Below, piece by piece: positions 32,001 through 36,545 of a stretch of DNA of 36,545 bases. Under the pieces are notes generated by a model, which saw only the letters and a list, made by a program, of their open reading frames with translations, made no database searches and was not told where the DNA came from. Position numbers and translations under genes: made by a program. The DNA is taken from the NCBI GenBank assembly GCA_947628205.1, contig CANQYX010000009.1:1-36545 (forward strand). The letters are read 5' to 3'. Numbering within the stretch: position 1 is the stretch's first letter; each line of letters opens with the position of its first letter. Origin of the DNA: an uncultured Clostridia bacterium. GTDB lineage: Bacteria > Bacillota > Clostridia > Christensenellales > UBA1242.

Positions 32001-32504
32001 AAAACAAACAAACGGAGTGCTAGATTTTAAACTTGCTAGTTCGCACGCAATGGCAAGGTCGTTCACCTCTTGCACGCTTGAACAGCACGCAAAATTAAAG
32101 CCGGTTTTTAGGCAGGCGTAAATGTCGCTATAATCGCAAAAAATGTTTAATGCGTGCGTTGCCACCGTGCGCGCGGCAACATAAAACACGCATGGCAGCC
32201 CCTCGCCCGCAATTTTATACATGTTGGGGATCATCAACAGCAGCCCTTGGCTTGATGTGAAAGTTGTGGTTTTGCCGCCCGCAATTAAACTGCCATGCAC
32301 CGCACCAGCCACGCCGGCTTCGCTTTGCATTTGGGTGAGCATGAGAGGCGCGCCAAACAAATTTTGCTTGTTTTCGTAGGCAAATTGGTCGCAATCCTCC
32401 GCCATTGGGCTGGACGGGGTAATTGGGTAAATAACCGCCATATCGTTAAACATATATGCAATGTTTGCCGCGGCAAAGTTGCCGTCAACCGTTAACTTTT
32501 TCAT
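29076..32504 (-). CDS. nifJ: Pyruvate:ferredoxin (flavodoxin) oxidoreductase
   Basis: Oxidises pyruvate to acetyl-CoA and CO2, reducing ferredoxin. The 1142-residue protein is the single-chain homodimeric type. It has domain I with VIYPITPSSPMAE at the N-terminus, and domain II/III (KGETTTFTSSQGLLLMIPNM-like stretch seen as GGKTTTFTSSQGLLLM). A two-cluster ferredoxin domain follows (CIQCGRCTLMCPHAAIRP and CTGCGVCAEVCPVKA, ~680-770), then CAGCGETPYIK with the third cluster, and a TPP-binding GGDGWAYDIGFGGLDHV. AAGGAG precedes the ATG. It marks an anaerobic fermentative metabolism and links to eno upstream in glycolysis. Monocistronic. Confidence 0.97.
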   Translation of the reverse strand: MKKLTVDGNFAAANIAYMFNDMAVIYPITPSSPMAEDCDQFAYENKQNLFGAPLMLTQMQSEAGVAGAVHGSLIAGGKTTTFTSSQGLLLMIPNMYKIAGEGLPCVFYVAARTVATHALNIFCDYSDIYACLKTGFNFACCSSVQEVNDLAIACELASLKSSTPFVCFFDGFRTSHELNTAYINELDDLKKIVTEKDFEAFRARAITNNNPYAAGTNQNPDVFMQNRVMALSRYNKVLGEFKSALKLQQQITGRKYATVEYFGDKDATDIIVAMGTSADIVKLTLKAGDKRGLVKVRLLKPFDEAEFIKILPKTAKNVTILERNLDVNGVDCLSAIVMSALQKKKLDVNCFSGCFGLGGKEFTPDMALSVYENMRAGKKEFFTVGINDDLTHTSLKVADKFVDNFSHFTMRVYGLGSDGSVSSVKNTIKILGEQTGEFVQGYFDYDSKKSGSLTISHMRSSKKPIVAPFNPTKVNLMMCNNVGFVSKYDITDCLTQNGIMLLNCGMDEARLSEIMPDKMKQDLVEKHISLYTIDANKIASEHHLGGKINTIMQTAMFKVTNLLPFDVALKSIKEMIEKAYGKKGQAILQANFAAIENVADKIHKIDIKKLTPTTQQKTEHETSEYYNKIIVPTSTQAGNKIAVSELDINGHMPTDTAKFEKRAIATELPDWISEKCIQCGRCTLMCPHAAIRPVRFAENTKTPPAYTSKKCFVGEGNYHLQIDPLNCTGCGVCAEVCPVKALIMKQADEIRAREVKNLEFQQKLKKLPEPDGLNVKDVQYKKPYFEFSGACAGCGETPYIKLATQLFGDRMLIANATGCSSIYGGTYPTCPYAKDENGFGPSWANSLFEDNAEFGYGIAMAKKNQRKIFVNRLKNTKFPPNLQKIVSKFIKNAQSSNENHNLNKQIILDLQAYKTKNEILPNEQFLFENLGLITNPSVWIIGGDGWAYDIGFGGLDHVVASGENVNILVLDTEVYSNTGGQTSKSTPRGATAKFNLTGKTTKKKDLASMLMTYKDVYVATVCMGANPEQCVQAFVEAESYNGPSVIIAYAPCISHGYNLRYAQQHAFNSVKSGYNTLFRYNPTRETPMQIDSFEPTMNYREYVETENRFAILEKVNKQNKDKLLTQSETDAKQRKQTYKNQK

Positions 32505-32558
32505 AAAACTCCTTTTTATTTGTTCAAATTACGCTATTTTTTGTTTTATAAATCAAAA

Positions 32559-32599
32559 TGTCATACCGACCAAATGAAATTTTTAAATTTCATGCGCGG
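32559..32599. repeat. GTCGGTATGAC-type repeat, copy B
   Basis: ATGTCATACCGACCAAATG...CATGCGCGG is the inverted relative of 214-252; outer sequences match while the inner hairpin (GAAATTTTTAAATTTC) differs. It lies between the divergent nifJ and truA. Confidence 0.7.
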
Positions 32600-32677
32600 A
32601 AAATCTTATAATTATATATTAAAACATTTTAATTAAATTTCAAAATAAAAAGACGAAACAATTAAAGTTTTTTCATT

Positions 32678-32712
32678 TTGAAAACAAATAAAAATGTGCT
32701 AAAATAAATTTA
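32678..32712 (+). promoter_or_regulatory. Leaderless-type promoter of truA
   Basis: TTGAAA (32678-32683), 16-nt spacer ending TGC, TAAAAT (32700-32705), 6 nt, ATG at 32712. The TGTGCTAAAAT block is shared with the ung promoter. Confidence 0.8.
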
Positions 32713-33431
32713 TGAGATATTTGATGATTGTGCAGTATGACGGGCGGACATTTTCGGGCTGGCAGCGGCAAGAAAATGCGGTTACAATTCAGCAGATTTT
32801 GGAAGAAAAACTGAAAGTTTTGTTAAAACAAAAAGTGGATTGTGTAGCAAGTGGGCGCACAGATGCGGGCGTGTCAGCATATTTTCAGCCCGTGCATTTT
32901 GAGTGCGGCAAATCGATTGAACGGGAGAAATTTTTGCGTTCAATAAACGGGCTTTTGCCGGATGAAATTAAGGTTTTAAGCGTGATTGAGAGCGAAATTC
33001 ACGCGCGGTTTTCGGCAAAGAAAAAGACTTATGTTTACAAAATGTATGTGAGCCATATTGACTTGCCGCTTTATTCATCTGCCCTGCGCGTTGAGCCAGA
33101 TTTAGATTTTAAGTTGATGAAAAAGTTTTGTCGGCTTTTAATTGGCAAGCACGACTTTTTAGGTTTTCGCGCTAGCGGCGGAGTTAATGAAACCACTGTG
33201 CGCACAATATATTCAGCAAAGTTGGTGCGCGATGGCGTGAACTTGACCTTTTATATCACGGGTGATGGATTTTTATACAAAATGGTGCGCAACATTGTTG
33301 GCACAATGCTTGAAATTGGCAAACACAAATTAAATTTTGACGAGATTAAAGCCACCCTATTTAAAACCTTTAAAGCAAAGCACACCGCCAAACCCGAGAA
33401 TTTGTTTTTGCTGAGTGTTGATTATAATTAA
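32712..33431 (+). CDS. truA: tRNA pseudouridine(38-40) synthase TruA
   Basis: Makes pseudouridine at tRNA positions 38-40. The 239-residue protein has the N-terminal YDGRTFSGWQRQ motif, the catalytic Asp in CVASGRTDAGVSAYFQPVHFE (~51), the KKKTYVYKMY segment, and the C-terminal GDGFLYKMVRNIVGTMLEIGK. No Shine-Dalgarno is present and the -10 box ends 6 nt before the ATG, so a leaderless message is predicted. It ends at a branched hairpin shared with the convergent YjbR-like gene. Confidence 0.96.
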   Translation: MRYLMIVQYDGRTFSGWQRQENAVTIQQILEEKLKVLLKQKVDCVASGRTDAGVSAYFQPVHFECGKSIEREKFLRSINGLLPDEIKVLSVIESEIHARFSAKKKTYVYKMYVSHIDLPLYSSALRVEPDLDFKLMKKFCRLLIGKHDFLGFRASGGVNETTVRTIYSAKLVRDGVNLTFYITGDGFLYKMVRNIVGTMLEIGKHKLNFDEIKATLFKTFKAKHTAKPENLFLLSVDYN

Positions 33432-33432
33432 G

Positions 33433-33520
33433 GGGGCTTTGAGCACAAAACTCTTGTTTTGTGCAAAGCGGGCGGCACGCCGCCCGCTTATGCGCGTTGC
33501 GCATCAAAGCCCCTATTTTT
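33433..33520. terminator. Three-armed branched hairpin/terminator between truA and the YjbR-like gene
   Basis: Outer arms GGGGCTTTG (33433-33441) and CAAAGCCCC (33505-33513) enclose three separate hairpins: GCACAAAAC/GTTTTGTGC (33443-33464), GCGGGCGG/CCGCCCGC (33468-33487) and ATGCGC/GCGCAT (33490-33504). On the plus strand TATTTTTTATTT follows, as in an intrinsic terminator. The right outer arm overlaps the stop codon of the convergent gene. Confidence 0.8.
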
Positions 33521-34169
33521 TATTTGTTACCAACTCATAACTTCGATCTATAAGCGCGAACAATTTTTTCTCGGGCAAGTTGTTGGATAGCAAAACGGTT
33601 ATCCAATGTTTTTTGTTCATGTGATATGCCGGAAAAACAAATTTGTTGTCCACAAGCGCATCAATTTCGCCCGGCTCGGCTTTTAAATTTATAACATTAA
33701 TTTTATGCTTGCCCGCCAAACCCAATTTGTCCGCGCCAATGTCCATAATAAGCGCAAACCACTTTTGTTTCGCGTTTTTAAACGTGCAAAAGTTGGGATA
33801 CTCTGCCCACGGATATTCGGGTTGCGCGCCATATTTTTGCGCGATGTAATTTATCGCCACCGCCGTGCAATTTGTGTTTATTAAGCAATGCGTTTTAATA
33901 TACTCCACCAAATCGGCAATCTGCTGCCGCAAACCTGCCAAAAAGCCACCATCCAAACTAGAAATGTTAACCATCTCATAAACGTCATTAAACCCAACAT
34001 CGAACAAATCCACAATAAATTTATGCTCATTTAGGCTAATTTTCGCAATAAATTCGCCATTTTCAATCGGTTTTTCCAGCAAAAACGCACCCGCTTTTCT
34101 TTTAAAGCCGAAAGCTTTTAGGCGTTTTTCATCCAAAATATAATCGTTTAAAACAAAACTGAAATCCAT
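33513..34169 (-). CDS. YjbR/MmcQ-family DNA-binding-like protein
   Basis: 218 residues from the ATG at 34169. The C-terminal ~115 residues are a clear YjbR/MmcQ domain: YPWAEYPNFCTFKNAKQKWF, LNLKAEPxE-type NVINLKAEPGEIDAL, and VFPAYHMNKKHWITVLLSN. The first ~90 residues precede it and have no motif I recognise, though MmcQ proteins often carry such an extension. I reject the longer start at 34193. A TATAAT box ends 6 nt before the ATG at 34169, predicting a leaderless message and showing that the upstream codons are promoter. The fold is double-wing-like (CyaY-like); function is unproven. Confidence 0.85.
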   Translation of the reverse strand: MDFSFVLNDYILDEKRLKAFGFKRKAGAFLLEKPIENGEFIAKISLNEHKFIVDLFDVGFNDVYEMVNISSLDGGFLAGLRQQIADLVEYIKTHCLINTNCTAVAINYIAQKYGAQPEYPWAEYPNFCTFKNAKQKWFALIMDIGADKLGLAGKHKINVINLKAEPGEIDALVDNKFVFPAYHMNKKHWITVLLSNNLPEKKLFALIDRSYELVTNKK

Positions 34170-34203
34170 AAAAACATTATACCACACCGCCAAATATATG
34201 CAA
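34169..34203 (-). promoter_or_regulatory. Leaderless-type promoter of the YjbR-like gene
   Basis: TTGCAT (34198-34203), 16-nt spacer, TATAAT (34176-34181), 6 nt, ATG at 34169. Confidence 0.75.
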
Positions 34204-34270
34204 ACGAAATGCCGCTAAATTTTAAAAATGCTAAAACCGCTTAAATTGCCCGAAAAGTTTTAAAAAACTA

Positions 34271-34299
34271 TTGACAAATAAACTTAAATTAGATATAAT
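34271..34299 (+). promoter_or_regulatory. Promoter of rplM-rpsI
   Basis: TTGACA (34271-34276), 17-nt spacer, TATAAT (34294-34299): a perfect consensus promoter, fitting strong ribosomal-protein expression. The transcript would start near 34306. Confidence 0.85.
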
Positions 34300-34305
34300 A
34301 AATTT

Positions 34306-34450
34306 GTATTGCTAGATATGCTGCACTTTTTGCCACACGGAAAGTGCCACATATCACCCGACCTTGAACGCGAAATAAAAGGTCAAATTTAATGAGAAAT
34401 TATCTGCCAAACAAGTTGTCAGAAAAATTCTCAAAAAATTAGTAAAACAA
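34306..34450 (+). ncRNA. Structured leader of rplM, candidate L13 leader
   Basis: Three hairpins follow the promoter. The first is GATATG-ct-GCACTTT with AAAGTGC-ca-CATATC (34315-34355), the second GACCTT/AAGGTC (34360-34384), and the third TGAGAA/TTCTCA (34393-34443). A structured leader before rplM is typical of Firmicutes, where L13 is thought to autoregulate its operon (Rfam L13_leader). I cannot confirm a match to that model from sequence alone. Confidence 0.55.
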
Positions 34451-34466
34451 ATTAAGGAGATATTAA

Positions 34467-34904
34467 ATGAAAACAATTATGGCAAAACCTGCCACTGTTC
34501 AAAAAAAGTGGTGGTTGATTGATGCCGATGGCAAAGTTTTAGGTCGTGTTGCTAGCGAAGCTGCAACTTTGCTTAGAGGCAAACACAAAGCAGATTTCAC
34601 CCCAAATGTGGACTGCGGCGATTATGTTATTATTATTAACAGCGACAAACTTGTTTTAACCGGCAAGAAAGAGGAACAAAAATATTTCAAACGTTATTCT
34701 GGCTATCAATCTGGCTTGCACCTAACCCAATACAAGAAAATGATGGCAGAACAAAGCGATGTTGCCTTAATGCGCGCAATTAAAGGGATGTTGCCTAAAA
34801 ACAGTTTAGGCAGAACAATGGCAACTCACTGCCACATATATAAAGGCGCAGAACATCAACAACAAGCCCAAAAACCAGAAGTATGGAACGGAGGTAAAAA
34901 CTAA
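34467..34904 (+). CDS. rplM: 50S ribosomal protein L13
   Basis: Early-assembly protein of the large subunit. The 145-residue chain shows the L13 hallmarks: [59 protein letters not shown] and the [17 protein letters not shown] block. AAGGAGAT precedes the ATG; an internal ATG at residue 5 is less likely. Its TAA overlaps the rpsI ATG by one base (TAATG), and the rpsI Shine-Dalgarno GGAGGT lies inside its last codons. Confidence 0.97.
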   Translation: MKTIMAKPATVQKKWWLIDADGKVLGRVASEAATLLRGKHKADFTPNVDCGDYVIIINSDKLVLTGKKEEQKYFKRYSGYQSGLHLTQYKKMMAEQSDVALMRAIKGMLPKNSLGRTMATHCHIYKGAEHQQQAQKPEVWNGGKN

Positions 34905-35629
34905 TGGCTGAAAAAGAAGTTAAAGAAACAAAAGTTAAGGCAGAAAAGCCTGTAACAAAAACCGCAAAAACTGCTGAAAAGGCAGAAACTAAAACAGTAA
35001 AGAAAGTGGTAAAAGAAACAGCTGAAAAACCTGCTAAAACCACAACCAAAAAAGTGGCAGAAAAGGCAGAAAAACCTGCCACAAAAACCGCAACAAAAAA
35101 AGCCGAAACAACTGAAAAAGCTGAAACAAAAACTGTTAAAAAAGTTGTAAAGGCAGAAACAAAAGTTGAAGCAAAAACAGAAAAACCGGCTGCAAAAAAA
35201 CCAGCAACTAAAACTGCAAAACCTAAAAAGACAGCGGGCAAAGTGCAAGAATTTTTAGGCACAGGCAAAAGAAAAACTTCTGTTGCGCGCGTTCGCTTAA
35301 CAACCGGCACAGGCAAAATAACCGTTAATGGTGAAGAACTTAAAAAATATTTTGAATTGGACACTTTGGTTACCCTTGTTAAACAACCGCTTGTTTTAAC
35401 CGAAACTGAAAACACTGTTGACGTTGTTGCAAACATCTATGGCGGCGGCAAGGCTGGCCAAGCTGGCGCACTTCGCCACGGCATCACAAGAGCGCTTATT
35501 GAATATAAGGCAGAACTTCGCCCAGAACTTAAAAAGGCAGGTTTTGTAACACGCGATGCTCGCAAGAAAGAGCGTAAAAAATATGGTTTACACAAAGCGC
35601 GTAGAGCACCTCAATTCAGTAAACGTTAA
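34904..35629 (+). CDS. rpsI: 30S ribosomal protein S9 with a 113-residue Lys/Ala/Thr/Glu-rich N-terminal extension
   Basis: S9 sits in the head of the small subunit and its C-terminal tail reaches the P-site tRNA. Residues 114-241 form a complete S9 ([16 protein letters not shown] near the start, [20 protein letters not shown] in the middle, [28 protein letters not shown] tail ending in KR). Before it lie 113 residues of KAETK, EKPA and KKVV units. A 13-residue segment [13 protein letters not shown] occurs at 25-37 and again at 71-83. The start at 34904 has GGAGGT and overlaps the rplM stop; no strong Shine-Dalgarno marks a start nearer the core. The extension resembles the H1-like protein at 4970-6022. 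Fusion is seen in sequence; its function is unknown. Confidence 0.93.
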   Translation: MAEKEVKETKVKAEKPVTKTAKTAEKAETKTVKKVVKETAEKPAKTTTKKVAEKAEKPATKTATKKAETTEKAETKTVKKVVKAETKVEAKTEKPAAKKPATKTAKPKKTAGKVQEFLGTGKRKTSVARVRLTTGTGKITVNGEELKKYFELDTLVTLVKQPLVLTETENTVDVVANIYGGGKAGQAGALRHGITRALIEYKAELRPELKKAGFVTRDARKKERKKYGLHKARRAPQFSKR

Positions 35630-35651
35630 ACCTTTACCCTATTTGAATTTG

Positions 35652-35678
35652 AAAAAGACCACATTTGTGGCCTTTTTT
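35652..35678. terminator. Terminator of rplM-rpsI
   Basis: AAAAAGACCACA-TT-TGTGGCCTTTTTT: an imperfect stem with T runs on both strands, serving rpsI (plus) and the XRE gene cluster (minus). Confidence 0.75.
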
Positions 35679-35682
35679 ATTT

Positions 35683-35886
35683 TTAAATATCTTTCAATCC
35701 TAAAATAATGTCGGCTGAAACACCCAAAACCAGACAAAGATTTTTTAAATTGTCGTAACCCGGCTTACTCTTGCCCTTTAACCACTCGCTAACTTGACTT
35801 TGTTTTATGCCTAACAAATTTGCAAGTTGAGTTTGATTTAAATTATTTTCTTTCATTAATTCAGATAATATTTTTATAAAATCCAT
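35683..35886 (-). CDS. XRE-family HTH regulator, 67 aa
   Basis: Single Cro/C1-type helix-turn-helix domain: FIKILSELMKENNLNQTQLANLLGIKQSQVSEWLKGKSKPGYDNL, with recognition helix QSQVSEWLKG, then LKNLCLVLGVSADIILGL. No other domain. The start follows the stop of the upstream HTH gene directly (TAAATG), with GAGAG as a weak Shine-Dalgarno, so it is translated from the same message. It is the last of three tandem regulators; the rplM-rpsI terminator lies just beyond. Confidence 0.85.
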   Translation of the reverse strand: MDFIKILSELMKENNLNQTQLANLLGIKQSQVSEWLKGKSKPGYDNLKNLCLVLGVSADIILGLKDI

Positions 35887-36091
35887 TTACAACTCTCTAT
35901 CTAATAAATAATCTACTGATACGCCATAAAAATCTGCAAGTTTACACAACAATTCAAGCGGAATTTCCCTTTGATTATTTTCATATCTATTATAAACCAA
36001 CCCTACTCACTTGAATAACTTTTGCCACATCTTGTTGTGTCAGATTATTTTGCAACCTTAATTCTTTTAAATTTCTAGAAATGGATAGCAT
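35887..36091 (-). pseudogene. Frameshifted XRE-family HTH regulator
   Basis: The ATG at 36091 overlaps the upstream gene's TGA (TGATG). Frame 1 reads LSISRNLKELRLQNNLTQQD then VAKVIQVSRVGL and stops at TAA TAG. The next frame continues as YNRYENNQREIPLELLCKLA DFYGVSVDYLLDREL and ends at 35887. Removing one T from GGTTTAT near 36003 restores one 67-codon HTH of the SRxxYNRYE type. So this is a complete regulator broken by a single base, 205 nt rather than 204. It could be a recent mutation, an assembly error or a programmed shift. Neighbouring genes on both sides are intact. Confidence 0.85.
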
Positions 36092-36336
36092 CAATAACTT
36101 CCCTCTAACATTTCATCTTTAAATAATTTATCATTAAAAAAATCATAAATAGTTATATTTAGTGCTTGGCATAAATCTAAAATTGTTCGAGTGCCGGGAT
36201 TTTTACTCTTGCCATAAAAAATACTTTTTAAAGAGCCAGCCGGCATGCCTGCCATACTCGCTAATTTGTTTGGAGATATTTCGTATTCCTTACACAAATC
36301 GTAAATTCTTTGTGTTATTGCTTGTTCTAATTTCAT
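36091..36336 (-). CDS. XRE-family HTH regulator, 81 aa
   Basis: Single HTH domain: QRIYDLCKEYEISPNKLASM then AGMPAGSLKSIFYGKSKNPG, then TILDLCQALNITIYDFF, plus a short acidic tail (KLFKDEMLEGSY). I start at the ATG at 36336; the longer TTG start at 36354 has no Shine-Dalgarno, whereas GGGAG precedes the ATG (spacing a little long, 11 nt). This is the typical small SinR-like repressor with a P-A-G-S-L recognition helix. First of three overlapping HTH genes, behind the divergent promoter region 36355-36428. Probably represses its own operon and the SLOG gene. Confidence 0.82.
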   Translation of the reverse strand: MKLEQAITQRIYDLCKEYEISPNKLASMAGMPAGSLKSIFYGKSKNPGTRTILDLCQALNITIYDFFNDKLFKDEMLEGSY

Positions 36337-36354
36337 ATTAATAATTTCTCCCAA

Positions 36355-36410
36355 AGTTATATCTTCTATAAGATTACAAAATAAAATTTACAAACACGGG
36401 AGATATAACT
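36355..36410. promoter_or_regulatory. Inverted-repeat operator in the divergent XRE/SLOG region
   Basis: AGTTATATCT (36355-36364) and AGATATAACT (36401-36410) are exact reverse complements, 46 nt apart start to start. The first overlaps the start of the XRE transcript, whose minus-strand promoter is TTGTAA (36388-36393), 17 nt, TATAGA (36365-36370). The second overlaps the -35 region of the plus-strand promoter (TATAAT at 36423-36428). This placement fits autorepression and co-repression by the XRE products. Confidence 0.55.
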
Positions 36411-36422
36411 TCTATTTTGTGC

Positions 36423-36440
36423 TATAATATGAATTAGGAG
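36423..36440 (+). promoter_or_regulatory. Promoter -10 and ribosome-binding site of the SLOG-family gene
   Basis: TATAAT at 36423-36428 and AGGAG at 36436-36440 before the ATG at 36449. No good -35 is visible; that region is occupied by the inverted-repeat half site. Confidence 0.6.
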
Positions 36441-36448
36441 CGGCTTCA

Positions 36449-36545
36449 ATGAAAACATGTACTTTTTTCGGGCATCAAATTGCGCCTGAAAGTTGCAAAG
36501 AAAAAATTTATAGTGCGGTGGAAAACTTAATTTTAAATGAAAATG
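36449..36545 (+). CDS. SLOG-family (DUF1273/YpsA-like) protein, N-terminal fragment cut by the window end
   Basis: The visible 32 residues start KTCTFFGHQIAPES and continue CKEKIYSAVENLI. The MKTCTFFGHR-type opening is characteristic of the SLOG/DUF1273 family, whose Rossmann-like fold binds nucleotides or their derivatives. AGGAG precedes the ATG at 36449. The gene is divergent from the XRE cluster. Family is fairly secure from the start alone; function, length and completeness cannot be judged. Confidence 0.75.
   Translation, partial: MKTCTFFGHQIAPESCKEKIYSAVENLILNEN

Noticed and set aside
34795..35436. Open frame of 213 codons on the minus strand, Val/Phe/Ser-rich
   Set aside because: It is antisense to the low-complexity S9 extension and shows no ribosome-binding site or known motif.

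Overview
The window looks like chromosome from an uncultured, AT-rich, anaerobic Firmicute, most likely a clostridial lineage. Evidence for this is a full-length SpoIVA spore-coat ATPase, a Spo0A DNA-binding domain homologue, a T-box riboswitch, FloA/NfeD membrane-domain proteins, pyruvate:ferredoxin oxidoreductase and TTGACA/TATAAT-type promoters. No rRNA or tRNA gene was found. The assignment comes from gene content only.

Layout. 1-543 is gene-free and packed with short palindromic dispersed repeats. 544-2570 (minus) is nfeD-floA plus a small membrane protein. 2731-4889 holds a zinc-ribbon membrane protein, a hypothetical gene, an OGG1-type 8-oxoguanine glycosylase and rsmD. 4970-6022 encodes a Lys/Ala/Thr-rich histone H1-like protein with a membrane anchor and a strong internal start. 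6292-7770 is spoIVA. 7889-11764 holds a hypothetical gene and an asnS/aspS operon behind an aspartate T-box. 11908-13965 has a coiled-coil protein, a membrane protein and lgt. On the plus strand follow glmM, ung, an esterase-like gene and ileS (14134-20774). 20890-22610 (minus) carries recX and acpS with a hypothetical partner. 22738-24694 is eno and cmk. 24696-25061 (minus) is a stand-alone Spo0A_C protein. Then come a YugP-like zinc peptidase, tex, a hypothetical gene, nifJ, truA, a YjbR/MmcQ protein and the rplM-rpsI operon. S9 in that operon carries a 113-residue Lys/Ala/Thr extension. The right edge (35683-36545) becomes accessory: three tandem XRE regulators, the middle one frameshifted, divergent from a SLOG-family gene cut by the window end.

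Main themes. (1) Seven housekeeping genes (rsmD, lgt, ung, acpS, recX, truA, yjbR-like) have a -10 box exactly 6 nt before the ATG and no Shine-Dalgarno, which predicts transcription starting on the A of the ATG (leaderless mRNAs). (2) Basic low-complexity chains occur both in the H1-like protein and as a long extension of ribosomal protein S9, where an internal repeat is conserved in protein but not in codons. (3) Several intergenic structures recur: a hairpin family that absorbs the tex stop codon, a three-armed terminator after truA, and repeats shared between the two ends of the window.
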